This document shows positions 57,904 through 57,963 of a stretch of 57,963 nucleotides of DNA, piece after piece. Numbering within the stretch: position 1 is the first letter of the stretch; each line of letters starts with the position of its first letter. Under the pieces are notes generated by a model that was given only the letters and a program-made list of their open reading frames with translations, did no database searches and was not told the origin of the DNA. This DNA comes from Candidatus Gastranaerophilales bacterium. GTDB lineage: Bacteria > Cyanobacteriota > Vampirovibrionia > Gastranaerophilales > Gastranaerophilaceae. Location: the NCBI GenBank assembly GCA_944325075.1, contig CALUYU010000004.1, positions 1 through 57,963 on the forward strand, given 5' to 3'. Position numbers and translations under genes: made by a program.

Positions 57904-57963
57904 CCCCAGTGGAGCCAGCGGCGAAACGGTAGTTCAAAAAAGGCTCTACCAACTGAGAAAAAT

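Overview
The window is AT-rich bacterial DNA. It encodes an outer-membrane autotransporter and five type IV prepilin-like proteins sharing the signature AFTLAEVLITLGIIG. It also carries FolE2, a plant-type glutamate-cysteine ligase, LemA, ClpP and an RF2 gene with a programmed frameshift. This mix fits a diderm gut bacterium, most likely a non-photosynthetic cyanobacterial relative (Gastranaerophilales / Vampirovibrionia, 'Melainabacteria'). That placement is inferred from protein style, not from an rRNA. 

Layout. (1) 1-1420: a GC-richer scrap with a DUF3847 gene typical of Firmicutes conjugative elements, then a short tyrosine recombinase flanked by inverted and direct repeats. (2) 1424-5489: small co-directional genes for zinc-ribbon membrane proteins and secreted proteins, one with a frameshift. 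(3) 5620-9924: two prepilin genes whose 5' ends carry G11 and G10 tracts, around a sugar O-acetyltransferase and a secreted dienelactone-hydrolase-like enzyme. (4) 9953-13949: an envelope protein, a 40-residue metallothionein behind two CsoR-type operators, csoR itself, and an autotransporter. (5) 14220-30594: one long co-directional surface-glycan cluster with GT2, GT4 and GT8 glycosyltransferases, a PIG-L deacetylase, a methyltransferase, LicC- and LicD-like phosphocholine-type enzymes, an SDR, a GT8-MsbA fusion and a nucleotidyltransferase. (6) 30644-47291: mostly housekeeping genes (slt, prfB, a sigma factor with a palindromic promoter, a thioredoxin, folE2, lemA, ispE, rsmA, a glutamate-cysteine ligase, a PLP enzyme, PilZ), with a fourth prepilin lacking a start. 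(7) 47554-57963: two more prepilins, radical SAM/SPASM, clpP, EF-hand, coiled-coil, ArsB/NhaD permease and a metallopeptidase, ending in a tRNA fragment that folds back on itself. 

The most striking feature is the prepilin family. Three genes combine a good promoter, a strong ribosome site and an ATG with a 10-12 G homopolymer about 10-13 codons into the reading frame. The copy with 12 G is open through to the pilin. The copies with 11 and 10 G are shifted out of frame from their ATG and would be open at 9 or 12 G. Between the G tract and the prepilin cleavage site lie 95-176 codons made largely of dispersed repeats that stay open in frame. This looks like a phase-variable pilin repertoire whose disposable leaders tolerate repeat insertion. 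An adjacent surface-glycan locus suggests that this cell invests heavily in a variable surface.
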